In this document: piece after piece, positions 43,561 to 55,200 of the stretch | Layout of the letters: each line of letters opens with the position of its first letter | Numbering within the stretch: the first letter of the stretch is position 1 | Origin: Cristatella mucedo | Lineage: Eukaryota > Bryozoa > Phylactolaemata > Cristatellidae | NCBI GenBank assembly: GCA_009760855.2 | Contig: WPIO01000003.1 | Location: 7,399,501-7,463,500 of the forward strand | Length of the DNA: 64,000 nucleotides | Direction: 5' to 3' | Notes under the pieces: model-generated | Told to the model about the DNA's origin: nothing | Databases searched by the model: none | Seen by the model: only the letters and a program-made list of their open reading frames with translations | Program-made: the position numbers and the translations under genes

Positions 43561-43839
43561 GAGCATAAACCAAGTGCTGGACACACAATATCAACTTAGC
43601 GCACCAGACACAACTTGAGACAGTGGTGTTGCAGAAAGAGGATACAAGACCACCATGTAAATGGCACTGTCAATTTTCCATCGCAAGAAAATAAAGAAGA
43701 GATTCAAGCCAGACGTAGTGGGGCAGCAGCCTACATAAAAAAACGGGTGCACAATTTAGACTTGTAAGTAGCTAGAGAGAAGGTGAAGTGGCATTCAGAC
43801 CAATTAGTTGCAATTATCAAGCATTCAGCTCGACATAAT

Positions 43840-43895
<56 letters not shown>

Positions 43896-44249
43896 GTCAC
43901 TTTTTATGAGAATTCCGCCGAAAATTACATCTAAAGACCAGCCTTGATCTTGCTTGCTTGACCCCGAGGCTGGACGCTTGTCTGCGAGCCGCAATGTGGA
44001 TTTTGATGGAGATCTTCGCAACTTGCTCACAGCTTTTCCAAACCCTCGGCAGAAACAATCAGCTGCGGCACAGAAGTAGCACCATAACGCCGCATTGCGC
44101 TGCACCAGCAGTCAACCAATCGATCGATCGCGTGGCTAAATAGTGGAAGTAGCCTGAAGTCTTAGGAACTACACTGAAAATGCAGTGAAATCTACAAAAG
44201 CAGAGGCACAGCATCTAGCAGCCAATTGAAACCAGGCAGATTAGTTCGA
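43561..44249. other. No gene; (TA)n-(TG)n repeat at 43840-43891
   Basis: Unassigned DNA with a compound TA/TG microsatellite. No coding similarity. Confidence 0.5.
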
Positions 44250-44423
44250 GCCCTGATAGCACACTAGGTAAGGCGGTTGCTTTCACGACCTCGGTCCCGA
44301 GGTCGTGGGTTCGATTCCTGCGGTGGGCGATTCTTTAGCGCCACTGCAAGCGGTGGTGATAGCCGTAAAGGCTCTTCTGTCGCTATACAAAAAGAGGCTG
44401 TTTAATCAGCTAGGACTTTTTTC
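44250..44423 (+). mobile_element. SINE1 copy, plus strand
   Basis: A box tgatagcacactaggtaagg, hairpin cacgacctcgg/ccgaggtcgtg, B box gggttcgattcc, body gccactgcaagcggtggtgatag, tail gaggctgtttaatcagctagg and T run. Well preserved. Confidence 0.9.
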
Positions 44424-44790
44424 TACCGAAGGCTGACAAGCCATTTGTGCAAGGCGATCCAACTGACTCGTCTCGGGTACTACAGCAAACAGGAGCCATT
44501 CTAAGCAGGGTGTAAGGCAGTCTCCTTATGGCCGGGGTGCTAAATCAGCATCAGCCTATCATATTTTCTGTCGCTACTACATGGGCGGTGATTTTAAATC
44601 AGTTGAACCCCTGTCTACCAGTCATTGTACAGACAAGCAGCTCAATCTGAGTCCGCTGAGGATCTGGAGCATTCCATAGCGCATTCATAGCATTCCATAG
44701 CGGCATTCCATAGCGCAGTCATCACCCACAGTAACTGGTCATACTGCAGCCGTGCTGCTGGGCTGACACAGCTAGGCATCATGCGAGCTT
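44424..44790. other. No gene; short cattccatagcg repeats
   Basis: Contains three or four cattccatagcg words (44674-44720), which may be an early form of the adjoining minisatellite. No gene seen. Confidence 0.5.
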
Positions 44791-45022
44791 AGCGACATTC
44801 CTTAGTGATCCGGAGGCTAGTCACATTTCGTAGTGATCCGGAGGTTAGTCACATTCCTTAGGGATCAGGAGGTGTCACATTCCTTAGTGATCCGCAGCCT
44901 GGTGATATTCCGTAGTGATCCGGAGCTTAGTCACATTCCTTAGTGATCCGGAGGTTAGTCACATTCCTTAGGGATCCGGAGCTTAGTCACATTCCTTAGG
45001 GATCCGCAGCCTGGTGATATTC
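44791..45022. repeat. 28-bp minisatellite, eight units
   Basis: Unit cattccttagtgatccggag followed by gttagtca, repeated eight times. Units 4 and 8 share the variant ending gcagcctggtga followed by tattcc, which suggests a four-unit higher-order duplication. Confidence 0.9.
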
Positions 45023-45544
45023 CTGACCTCAGTCGGCTGATATCCACGATGCTCAGCCTGACACAGCTGGGGAAAATGAGCTTAGTAAAATTAAGTTGTA
45101 TTCTGTGGCTGTCACCTTGAACTGTGCCAGTGCTCTCTCGCGCTGCATTGCTTGAGCGAACGCTACCGCTGGTCGCACGAACGTTGTTAGTACTAACACT
45201 TGTACTCAGAAAGTGTATCTCGTCACAGCCGACAGCAGGGATAGGAAATGACTCGTTCCGTCTCATAGCCTTCTCTTGCCGAAACCTGATCATAAGTCTA
45301 GTGTCCGATTTCGAAGTGCGTAGCTCACTAAACGACTGGAATAATAGGCCGGCGGCCGCCTACCTTTCCAATCACTTGAACCAGGACGCGAAAGCGTAAC
45401 ACCGGGACCTGTTCCGTAGTGACCGTAGACGCCCCGCTGTCTTAGGAAAGTCTGAAACGGAAAGCTCTGCTACACCGGAAGCTGAGGATGAAGCAGCCTT
45501 TTTCGCTGCATCAAGGAGTGAAACGAAATTTGTCGGCTATCAGG
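45023..45544. other. No gene recognised
   Basis: Unassigned. A ctcagcctgacacagctggg word near 45052 recurs in variant form near 44758, 47420 and 47495. Confidence 0.4.
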
Positions 45545-46060
45545 TAATATAATGTATCTCCTCCTAGAACTCCACAAAGGCACAAGTGCAGTGTGGGCGT
45601 GACGCTGGTGAGTTCAATATAGGGCACTCAATGGCTATGCAGCTTTCGGTTCGCATACGGTAGGCAATAGACTCCATCTTATGCAACAAATAGATAATGA
45701 GAACCATGGCTGAGTCAGATGGGCATTCGAGTGAGGCGAGTTGCTACGAAGTAGCAGCTCGGGGCGGCTGGACAACATGTGCTGCAGTCGGAAGCAGCAG
45801 AATATGCATGAAGCAGCGCATGAATTGCGGAGGAAATGAATCCTGCAGTCTGGGACCTGCAGAGCAAAAACTTCAGACGACGACAATCTTAAAGCGTAAG
45901 AATGGAAAGCCAATTTATAGCCCATAGATATATGCCTGGAGGCACGAGGAGACTGAAACTGGCCAAGCAGCTCAGCTAGGTACGAAGGAGTTGCGTCACG
46001 GCCTTAGCTTTGTGGGTCAGAGTGAGAATGTGCATTACTCCGCATCCGTCGATCCCCCAA
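45545..46060 (-). mobile_element. LINE family B 3' fragment, minus strand
   Basis: Runs parallel to 36890-37400: gaactccacaaaggcac, gcgtgacgctgg..gttcaatatagggcactcaatggc, gctttcggttcgcatacgg, agacttcatcttatgcaaca-like, then cagctcagctaggtacgaaggag. Highly diverged, so translation is no longer readable. Confidence 0.7.
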
Positions 46061-47290
46061 GCTGGCCCTCTGGCCCCCTGCTTCAACGGAGGAAGCGACA
46101 GTGGTGCTTGACCGAGCGACGGTGGAGGCACGAACAGTACTTAGAGATGCGTCAGCAATTGCTCCGATCTTAATCATCTCAATGGTCTCTTGACTTAAAT
46201 TCAAGACGCTCTCATAAAAGAGGACTGGTGCTGAGAGAAAGTCGTCGCCAGAGGACATTATATTAAGACGTTAAACCAAGGTTGAGGCAGAACTTGATCC
46301 ATCACCCAAGGTTAACCAAGCTCTCAACCAATAAACATTTCCCACCCGTGAAATCCTTTTGGACCCAAAGGGGGCAAGCCCGAATTACTTTCGATCTTGC
46401 ACTCATACGTCTGACCAGCGGAGACTGCACCGGACACGCACCAAAGGATGATTGCAGAAGCCGGGGGGCTGGAGCCGGCTTTCCATCTTTCTGACGGCAC
46501 ATCGAGTAGCGTCGGACAAACCAGGCTCAGCAGAACGAGTGGACTGTCAACTGCGTGCACCCTTTGCAAACCAGGAAGAAAGCTCTGACTTCGCAGTTCG
46601 CAAAAAAATAAGAGCTTCAATGCAAACCTGCAGCCTTACCGGAAAGGATCACACGCAGCACAAACTCTGGCAATCAGCGACACTTCCTATATTGTGGCTA
46701 GAAGGACACATAAGCCCTTGGTCGTCCGCCGCAACTATTTGCTATTCAGATGAGCCGAACGAGAGACGACGTGCCAGATACCGGGATGCCAGGCTACAGC
46801 AATTCTCAATGTGCAGGCGATATCGCGTCGGCCGCTGCGACAGAAATGCCGCACGATCTTCATCTTTTTATCAATTGGCACGTCATGGCTGACATAGGCA
46901 GCACCTGGCAATTGCGTCTTTGACAAACTCAGTAAGCCGTGCCTCTACCAGCAGTTCCAGCCGCAGCTCCAACCACCACTTGAGCCAGGACTATTCAATA
47001 CTTATCTTTGCAAAACTACACATTACGCACTACGTACTACGTACTACACACTATTGCCTCTGCATCGAGAGGAGGAAGTTGCAACGCAGATCCTGCGGGT
47101 GTGAAATTGAACTGCAGCGCTTGAGTCCTGATCGGCGGCTTGGTGTGAGGTAGGCGTGCCGCTTGCCGTGTCTTTTGCTTGTAGTAACTGCTGTACTCGG
47201 AATCGGCCGTTTATCACTACTCCCTACCGAGGTCAGTTTACAGGCTAGCAGCTCAGTCTGACGCATCTGACCATCAGGAGCCTGTCGTTT
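46061..47290. other. No gene recognised
   Basis: A 146-codon plus-strand frame (46452-46892) and minus-strand frames have no recognisable domain. Short repeats of tacgcac/tacgtac occur near 47030. This may be internal sequence of the decayed copia element further right; unproven. Confidence 0.4.
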
Positions 47291-47294
47291 CTTT

Positions 47295-47352
47295 TAAAGC
47301 ACACGTGATGTACGTAGAAAGAGGTAAAGTTATCTGATGGTGCAATACAAAT

Positions 47353-47384
<32 letters not shown>
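47295..47384 (+). mobile_element. LINE family A tail fragment
   Basis: gtacgtagaaagaggtaaag ... atggtgcaatacaaatg followed by (TTA)n, a decayed family A 3' end. Confidence 0.55.
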
Positions 47385-47385
<1 letters not shown>

Positions 47386-47689
47386 GCCACATATCCAATC
47401 GCTGTAAGATGAGAGCCAATCAAGATAGTCTGACGCAGCTGGGGACTAATAGCTTGATTGCGTTCCATACAACAGTAAGCTCCCAGCCGAAATGCTCAGT
47501 CTGACGCAGCAGGGAATCGGGAGCTCTCGGTGAAATCTCCTATTGCTGTGCCAAAGGGAGCTCGATTCAACGGAAACGACCTGACTGCATCGAGGCCCAC
47601 TAAGGCCGCCATGAAAAGGCTATTTCCTAAGTAATCGCAAGGTGCATCACAGGGCAGCGGTCAGATGCATTTTCAGGTATCTTTGGATT

Positions 47690-48160
47690 GCAATTGGCTA
47701 GGAGATTACTGTGGGTTTGTCCCAAGACATCAGGCCTATTGTCTATTGCAACGCAGACAGAGCGAAAATGTTTTTGAAAGGCTGTATCGTCTCATCTTGG
47801 AATAGGAAGAGTCCCGTAGAATGCACGAAAGCAGCCGACGTTGGCCCCAACCTCAACAGAGGCAGAATATACGGTGGTCATCCAAGCTGCAAGCGAAGTT
47901 CCGTGGCTTCGGCAACTCCTTGGTGAGCTCGGACTTCAGCAGCATCCTTTGCCAATGGCCTTATATAAGGACCCGCATGGGTGCATAGTACTGACAAAGA
48001 ACCCACTATTTAATCAAACTGAGCACATGGATCTTATTATCGCTTTTGTGCGTCAGCTATCTTAATAAAGAGCTATTAATATTGTCGAAAGTAAGACTGA
48101 GGAAATGACGGCCGATTGCCTAACAAAACCGTGGCTAAAGCTGGAGTACCTTTCACACAA
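47690..48160 (+). pseudogene. Ty1/copia RNase H relic
   Basis: PIVYCNADRAKMFLKGCIV near 47740 parallels the YSDADWAG block. After a frame change, PTSTEAEYTVVIQAASEVPW, LRQLLGELGL (47845-47935) is the SSTEAEY box. KDPHGCIVLTKNPLFNQTEH (47965-48030) is the DNQGAI.L.KNP block with H.D following, and TEEMTADCLTKP (about 48098-48133) is the characteristic C-terminus. The RT and integrase were not found upstream. Confidence 0.85.
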
Positions 48161-48430
48161 AGCAGTAGCTGGCGTACATCTTCCGGAGTAGATAACGGAC
48201 TGATGACCGTAATGGCGCTGCAAGCTGCATTAATGGGGTGCGATGACTTACCAGAATCTGCAGAAATCTGTCGTCAAATTGAGCCAAGATCGACCGGAAA
48301 TCCGCGTGTGAAGCTTTAATTTATAGTGAACATTTTATTAAACCATCGTTGAAAATTTCCCCACCAAATTTTACGCTGTTTCGGTCACACATTCACATGC
48401 AACTGAGCTGTGAATACGTCGGCTGCGAAC
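48161..48430. other. Flank of the copia relic
   Basis: It may contain the end of the copia element (stop, spacer and possibly LTR), but no LTR partner was recognised. Confidence 0.35.
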
Positions 48431-49025
48431 CCAATCCAATGCAATATACCAAGATCGACTTCACTAGATAGCAAATCCAACAGAAATGGGCTGTGTGATG
48501 CTCCAAGATGGCTTGCATGTTACTACAATATTTTCATTGCATATTACACTACATGATCTATCAAGCCAACCCACAATGAGTTCGCACCGCTGTGCGAACT
48601 CGTTCTTATGAAATCCACTGCAGTCGATGGTAGCGGCTCGGGCAAATGCCGAAATCCACCGCATCCGGGTGCTATCGTAAAGTGACAAGAAATCCAATGC
48701 GATAGTCTTCATTTTTAAGTTAAATTTACATTAAACTTTAGCCACGGTGACTGGAAACATTCTACGACAATGGATTTTGGCACTGCTTTGCAATCGACTT
48801 CGGTGGCTTGGGACAGTACTGCATTATACTTTAATATAGCGAAAGTCCTCTAGAATAGCTTGCGAAGCTGCAGTGTCGTTGCACATTAAAGCGCACTGTG
48901 ATAAGTGTGCACACATAAAACTACAAGCTAGTGTGCACTTTCGGTCTTGGGTAATGTGCTGCAGTCGACTGAAATGGCCTCGCCTAATACCGGGATCCGC
49001 TCTAATCCACTGAAAATCCACTTTA
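48430..49025 (-). repeat. Diverged repeat of about 170 bp, minus-orientation block
   Basis: Three spaced units carry gaaatccactgcagtcgatgg, gctcgggcaaatgccgaaatccac (48640), ggcttgggacagtactgc (48810) and ggcctcgcctaataccggg ... aatccactgaaaatccac (48978). Spacing between equivalent words is about 168-170 bp. These are reverse complements of the words in the block starting at 50160. Confidence 0.55.
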
Positions 49026-49265
49026 CTGTGCTGCTACTGTAAGCTTCAATTTAGTTTGCATATTTTCCTAATCTCCGTTTAGAGTGCAACCACAAATTCC
49101 GCACCGTTGTACACGTGAGCTCTCCGACAGTACACAGCGATTCTCTTTTCGCTGTTGTCGTAAAATTTAATTCTTGATTGCCGTTGCTTCTGCCAAGGTT
49201 CGTGATAGGTTTTCGCGTCCAGGTACGCCGGCAGTCACAAGAAAGGAGGATGGAGAAAGCAAGCA
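49026..49265. other. Unassigned spacer
   Basis: No recognised feature; lies between the repeat block and a LINE 5' part. Confidence 0.4.
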
Positions 49266-49269
49266 AACG

Positions 49270-49745
49270 GTGTGTACTCAGTATTTCCAGCATTGTCTCG
49301 AGCGGTCGAGCGCTCTCAAACGAGCATCGCTTTAAATCACTCCAACTTTCTTTTCGTCGGGCCTAATATAATCGGGCTCAATGTAATATACCCCAGTTGC
49401 CACACTTAAAGGTTCCTTACGGAGTTCTCCTTCAGTATAATCAAAAAAACCAAGCAATGTATGACACGAATGATCCTTGACGATGTCCTCAGTTCTGTTT
49501 GTGTTTATCCGAGATCTGACAAAAATCGACTAATATTCTGACCTTTACCGACATCATTCCGACAGGCTTCTCTTTCTGTCTCATACCGCGGCATCAATCT
49601 CACAACTGGCGGATGAATTGCCGTTTTCGCTCTCTCTCCTCCCTCAACTTCAAGCCATCTGCAGTTCCTTCTAAGTTGTCTTGCGAATCTCTTTTATCGA
49701 GTTCCTCCGGCAGTAAGTTGCCATTGTGGGAGAAGTAGCCACGCC
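49270..49745 (+). mobile_element. LINE family A 5' part (endonuclease region)
   Basis: Shares tatttccagcattgtctcgagc with 5190 and then follows the same path: a damaged leader, a TETWL-like region near 49510-49560, and a segment parallel to 5440-5600 (GFSF..IPR..I..G.GIAV). No RT follows. The endonuclease is unreadable in one frame. Confidence 0.65.
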
Positions 49746-50155
49746 TATTTTTTTAAATCAATCAGAACCATAATGGGTCTTTTAATAGCATCCTGAGTGA
49801 ACTAAATCTATATCCCGGAGCTTAGCGGAATGCAAGCTATCAGGCATGCAAAAGCAAACAAGTATCATGCTTAGGCCAGCATGCTAAAGCAAACATGAAG
49901 ACACTCATGGCCGCCGGTTAGTGGGATCTATTAGTAGCACTAATTAGTAGCACTCACTGAATCAAGCTAAGGTAAGCACGCAAAACAGGAAACAGAAAGA
50001 AAATAGATAACTCTACTAGGGTGATTGGTAGGCTGGCCAGGTAGTAGAATGTAGATGCACATGAACTCCCATGGCCATTTCGATAAAGTTTGATGCGTAG
50101 ACTTAAACCGTCCTTCGGTTCGCGAGGCAATCATGATTGCATTTGCGACGCTAAC
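49746..50155. other. Unassigned; possible LINE A 3' trace
   Basis: gcatgc/aagcaaacaag words at 49850-49910 recall the family A 3' UTR in reverse orientation, but the match is weak. No gene. Confidence 0.35.
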
Positions 50156-50159
50156 TCAC

Positions 50160-53020
50160 TGATGATTTGTGGTGGATTGTGCTTAATTGGAATATTATCT
50201 CTGGTGATTTCAGTCTATTGCGGACATTTCGAGTGAATTTGCATGCCAAACGAAGTTAAATTTAATGTTTTTACTGCAGATGTGAAGCAGTGGTATATTC
50301 AATCAAATGTGGAACTTTGCACGAGCCAATTTCTGGCGAATTTGCGTTCACTTGCGCTGGACATTAGTGATTTTGTGGAATCGGCAAGGATCCTTACTAT
50401 CCATCAGCATTGCAAGAACGAGCGTGGGAAGTTTCTGGAAATTTAAGGGCCGCTCTCTAAATTCAGGGTGGTTTACTATAATATTAAACCGAAAATTGAG
50501 CTATTCGCCTCTGGGTATGGTGGATTGCTATGGATTTTGGTGAAAAGGAGTGGAGTACCCGGGAGCGAGCTCACTATATTGGCCAGAGAACATGACTGGA
50601 GATGGTGTGAAAAGTGGTGCCTACAGTGAAATCGTTATTAAAAGTAATATGTTGACGAAATAATAGCTGTACGGTTTTGCTTCTTGACAGGTTTGTGGAG
50701 GACTGTATTGGATTACGGTGATGGCCGGGCTACGGTGGTCGATAGCAGGGCAGCGCATGATAACAAGGTTTCCACCATGCCAAAAATAATGTTGGTTCGC
50801 TATAAACAGAATGCACAGAAAAAGATATCCTAAATGGAGCATCTAGCATTTAATTTCAGCTGGATTGGCGGCGGATTATAATGGATTGCATTATCGGATT
50901 TCGGTATTGGCCCTGGTCATTGTAAACGATTGCTGCGCATCGCGCGGCAACTAACGTGTGAAATTGCTTAAAATATTTTTTGATTAACTTTAAACACAGC
51001 GAGAGGTGAGAATTGCCGTCACAAACGTATCAAAATGTATCGCCGGCCACCGTCGTACTGGCGCATAGCTCCAGTGCCCACTCTTGACTTGAATTAAAGG
51101 CCGCGTGTCATCAATCAGGAGTGGCGCTCCAAGTCGCGTCATCAGCGCACTGAGCCGACAATGAATTAGCACGAGGCTGACTCGCCGCCGCCGAAGAGTT
51201 TGCAGACTCGGTCGCTTGCAAGGAAGAGTTTTCTTGCGCAGACCGACGCAGAATGATTTTTAGGGCTGACAAGTGTTAGACAAGGTCACCGTAAGCCGGT
51301 CAACGCCCGAGTTGTCCATGCTCGGCGCCGCAGCTCCGCGATGGCGAACGGTAGCTCGCTCGCCGTTTCGAAATGCCCCGCGGACCGCGGCACCAGGTTA
51401 CATGCAGTGACTTTTTTGAGCTTCGTGCAGCGATTTCCGGTTGATTTTTCTCCCGCTTGTGGTGGATTGTGTAATCAGCCAGGGTCATTGCAATCAATTG
51501 CCGTGCATTGCCCGCGATTGTTCATGCGGATTAGGCTGAAATTATTATAAAAGTTAAAGGTTAGCTGATTCACCAGCCAAATTAAACAGCTGCAGAAGAG
51601 CCTTAACGGCTATGGCCACCGTTTGCTGTACGCAATAAAGGATCGCCGACTGGTAGATTCAATGGCAAGACCTGGGTCGTGGAGAGCGAGCACCTTACCC
51701 TAGGCTAGGAAAATTTGTGCACTGAAATGCCTGCAAAATTTAAGCATTGAAAAGCCAATTTGTGGGATTTTTTTCGGTTGATTATAGGGATTTTCAGCAT
51801 TGACCGGGGCAATTGAAGTCGATTGTGATCTATTTTTTAGAATTGCATAGCCCATTTTCGTAAAATTGTGATGTATACTGCATACGGAGGTTGGGTAATA
51901 TGCAATCAAAAATAAATATTCAGCTTATGAATTCTGGTCATTTATGGCTAATTGCAGTTGATAGCGGTTGATTTTATCATGGGCCCAGGCCGTTGCTGTC
52001 TATTGCTGTGCATTTTTTTGAGAGCGTGTGTGCGTAACAGCAAAAAATTGTGTGGATACACTGTAGATGGAGGTATTCAGGTGGATTTGCCGTGAGTTGG
52101 AGTAGATTCCGGTATTGGCCCAGTGCATTTCATTCAACTGCAATGAATTGACGAGATTTTGAATGCACAGTGGTTTTAATTTATGTGGGTTCTCACTAAA
52201 CACCGTGCAATTTAATAAAAACACAAATTGTAGCTTCACACAATCTATCTCTAGTGGATTTTCGCTATGTACCCGTAGATTACAGTACTGGCCTGGGCCA
52301 TTGTAGTTTGTTGCAGTTCATTTCACGATAGCACCCGTGGCCGCCGCCGTAAAAAATTGTTTGAGAGCACTGGGGCTAGAGCTTAACGTAAAATGTGTGG
52401 TTTTGTTTATGCATACCCCAGCCTGTGACAGAACCGCGCCTAAATGTTGTTATCTGCCATCACTAGGCTGGTTGGCCATCCCGACCACCGGCTAGCCTAT
52501 CGGAGCGCAGCTTGGCGTTAGCAACAACGCTAACGAATCAGAGCGCAGCGTTCCGGTACCGCAGATGACAGAAGCAGACGAACGTCTGCGGGAGGGCAGT
52601 GACGCTTCCGCCGGCTCGGTGCGTGTTAGAATAAACTGGTGGTGTTGCTCGTCGGCTGGTGTTTTGTGCAGTGAGCAACGACAATAGTAAATAATAAGTT
52701 ATAATAATAGTAATAAGTAAGCATAATAAAACGTTGTTCAAAGCAATGCAATTCCTGTTGCTTTGAGGTGGATTGCTGTGGATTCGGTATATTGCTGTAT
52801 TGGCCCAACCAATTGCCATTGATTGCGGTGGATTGCAAAAGGATACGAGCGCATAATGGTGCAAATTTTCCGGGTACAATTGTAAGATAGTGTAGTGTAA
52901 TATGCAATCCAACTTATAGCTTTGCGCAATTTCGAATTTCAGTTTTTTGCAGTAGATTTTGGTGAATTGTGGCAGATTGCCTTTGATTACAGCGGGTTGC
53001 TATATATTTCGATGGATTAC
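50160..53020 (+). repeat. Diverged repeat of about 175-185 bp, plus-orientation block
   Basis: Words like gtggattgctgtggatttcg and tattggcccgggccattg..gtcgattgc recur at about 50725, 50906, 51479, 51801, 51985, 52115, 52288 and 52800. Many neighbours are 130-184 bp apart, with larger gaps where other DNA intervenes. Divergence between units is high. The block includes a SINE1 at 51553. Open frames here are not gene-like. Confidence 0.6.
51553..51712 (-). mobile_element. SINE1 copy, minus strand, in the repeat block
   Basis: ttagctgattcaccagccaaat, gcagaagagccttaacggctatg, gccaccgtttgctgtacg, aaaggatcgccgactgg and acctgggtcgtgg in SINE1 order. Diverged. Confidence 0.75.
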
Positions 53021-53477
53021 TGTAATTAGTTGCGCTCCTTTCAAGGTGTTCGTTCAGGATTGCGGCCCAGTGACCTTGCATGAGCGTGGTGGTGCAAGAC
53101 CCGGGTGGCCTCGGCCCGACCTTTGACGAGGCGTGCTGAAAACTAAATATCCGCTGCGAGAGCGGGCCTTTGGTCCGAGTTAGGGGCCGGTTTGACACGA
53201 TCATAAACAATACTAAAGATCGGTATAGCCCGTTTTCTTGCGTGGTTAATGCAAGAGTGAGCCAACCAATTCTTCAGATGGGGTTACATCGAGCTGCCAA
53301 GCAATGGGCCTTCCGGCTGCAGTCACGTCAAGTGATAGATGCGGCACACCCAGGGAACGGAGAAACTCTTGCTCCGCCCTTAGTGGACTCACTGTTATTA
53401 AACCAGACGCTAATGGAAACTTTGGAAATCTCGACCATATAATGCAGTTCCAAAAATAACTTATGATCAACCGGCTA
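53021..53477. other. No gene recognised
   Basis: Unique-looking DNA between the repeat block and a SINE2 copy. A 90-codon frame at 53170 has no recognisable domain. Confidence 0.4.
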
Positions 53478-53617
53478 AAATAAATCATTTGTATAGCGCC
53501 CCAAGAGAACTTAATCTCCATTTAGGAGCTTCACATATGCCTCGGGGTTCGAGCCCCCGACCTCAGCCAGACCTTGACAAGGGCGAGCACCTTAACCACT
53601 AGAAAATGACTGACCAG
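53478..53617 (-). mobile_element. SINE2 copy, minus strand
   Basis: tagcgccccaagagaacttaat, taggagcttcacatatgcctcgg, ggttcgagcccccgacctc, cagaccttgacaagggcgag and aaccactagaaaatgac in order. Confidence 0.85.
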
Positions 53618-53786
53618 CCGAGACCGCCACCAGCACCCTTCTCTTTGGCAAGGATCAAAGCTGCGTCGGAGTGGGAGGCCGAAGTGGAAGGACCGCGCGG
53701 AGTTTCATTGTAAACCATTCAAGACGAGGGGCAAGGATGGTCCAGCGAAGGTAGAACTCACTGCCACGGGACTTTAATTTATCGAG

Positions 53787-53787
<1 letters not shown>

Positions 53788-53829
<42 letters not shown>

Positions 53830-53973
53830 AGATATGTTATGATATATGGATATATTCGGGACATTTGAGGTGAATAGCACCAAGCTCGGAAACACGACTT
53901 GGATGGGGTAAATATATTGATATCGATAAATGAAGTAAATATATAGTAAATGTATCGATATATAATACTATAG

Positions 53974-54006
<33 letters not shown>

Positions 54007-54270
54007 TCTATATATAATGTATAATATATAATATGTTATATATATATATATATATATATCATGTATAGATATTATATATAATATGGTATTATATATATAA
54101 TACTTATTATAAATATTTACTATATTTATAATATATTCATAATATGAATTACTTTATATATATATATATAAGTATTTATATTATATATATTATGTATTAT
54201 ATTAAATATATATTATATTTTATTATATATATTATATATAAGTATATATTAATAACTATATATTTATCGG
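53788..54270. repeat. (TA)n and AT-rich tract
   Basis: About 40 bp of pure TA at 53788-53827, then about 440 bp of TA-dominated sequence with scattered ATTAT and GATA units. No coding potential. Confidence 0.9.
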
Positions 54271-54286
54271 ACTGGTTGGTCGAAAA

Positions 54287-54706
54287 ATGAAGGGCGCATT
54301 GCGAACGGTGTCCAGGACACGCTTTGCGAGTTTCGCTGCGATTTGCAGCCTGGTTCGCGAACAGCACACAACGCCAGCCGATGACCTGCGCCACCAGTTT
54401 AATCCACTAGGGACGGAGCAGAGAGAAGCACGACCGTCCTCACCCCTCTCGCCCCCTCTCGCCCACTGGAGTTCCGCTCCTGGAGACCACGGCTGCCCGC
54501 ACCAACCCGTCCCGACGACACATCGGACAGCAGTTCACCAGCGGGTTGGCGGAGAAGCAATACCGGCCCGCGCACAAGCCACGTCGGAGGCGAACGTCGA
54601 AGAAGCCAAGCGCTGGCTTACCATCAGACTGCACGAGTCTCCCGTCCTGAAGCCACTCGTGATTTCGACAATAGTGAGCTGGTATTACGGCGGGCCGCTA
54701 ACATAG
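54287..54706 (+). other. Open frame of 139 codons, unrecognised
   Basis: It starts directly after the AT tract and ends just before the 140-bp tandem repeat. The C-terminal part (EANVEEAKRWLTIRLHESP) looks protein-like and could be a small retroelement gag or a chance frame; the middle is Pro/His-rich. No domain or start context decides it. Confidence 0.25.
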
Positions 54707-54780
54707 GCTGCAGTCGAGAGCTCGCCTTCGCGCGCGTGTTCCCGCGCTTGCGTTATTCGCTCCAGCATTCCACTGCGGCC

Positions 54781-55200
54781 CTGCTGCACCTGGGGCGACA
54801 TATTTTTAGTAGTTTCACTATTGTTATTGGTTCTCGCGGTGTCTTTATTAAGAGATTAGTCACACGGTCAGTCGCTCTGCTGGCGGGAGCCAAGCTACAG
54901 ATACCTGGCTTAGAGCGGCTCTGCTGCACCTGGGGCGACATATTTTTAGTAGTTTCACTATTGTTATTGGTTCGCGCGGTATCTTTATTAAGAAATTAGT
55001 CACAAGGTCAGTCGCTCCGCTGGCGGGAGCCAAGCTACAGATACCTGGCTTAGAGCTGCCCTGCTGCACCTGGGGCGACATATTTTTAGTAGTTTCACTA
55101 TTGTTATTGGTTCGCGCGGTGTTTTTGTTAAGAGATTAGTCACACGGTCGGTCGCTCCGCTCTCGGGAGCCAAGCTACAGATACCTGGCTTAGAATGGTT
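54781..55200. repeat. 140-bp tandem repeat, three units
   Basis: Units begin ctgctgcacctggggcgaca at 54781, 54921 and 55061, exactly 140 bp apart. Each contains ttagtagtttcactattgt, ggttcgcgcggt, agattagtcacacggtc and ends gatacctggcttaga. Units are almost identical. Confidence 0.97.

Noticed and set aside
44791-45022. CRISPR-like array
   Set aside because: Units are contiguous with no unique spacers, and the genome is eukaryotic; it is a minisatellite.
46452-46892. 146-codon open frame
   Set aside because: No recognisable domain, no codon bias and no supporting context; openness alone is not enough.
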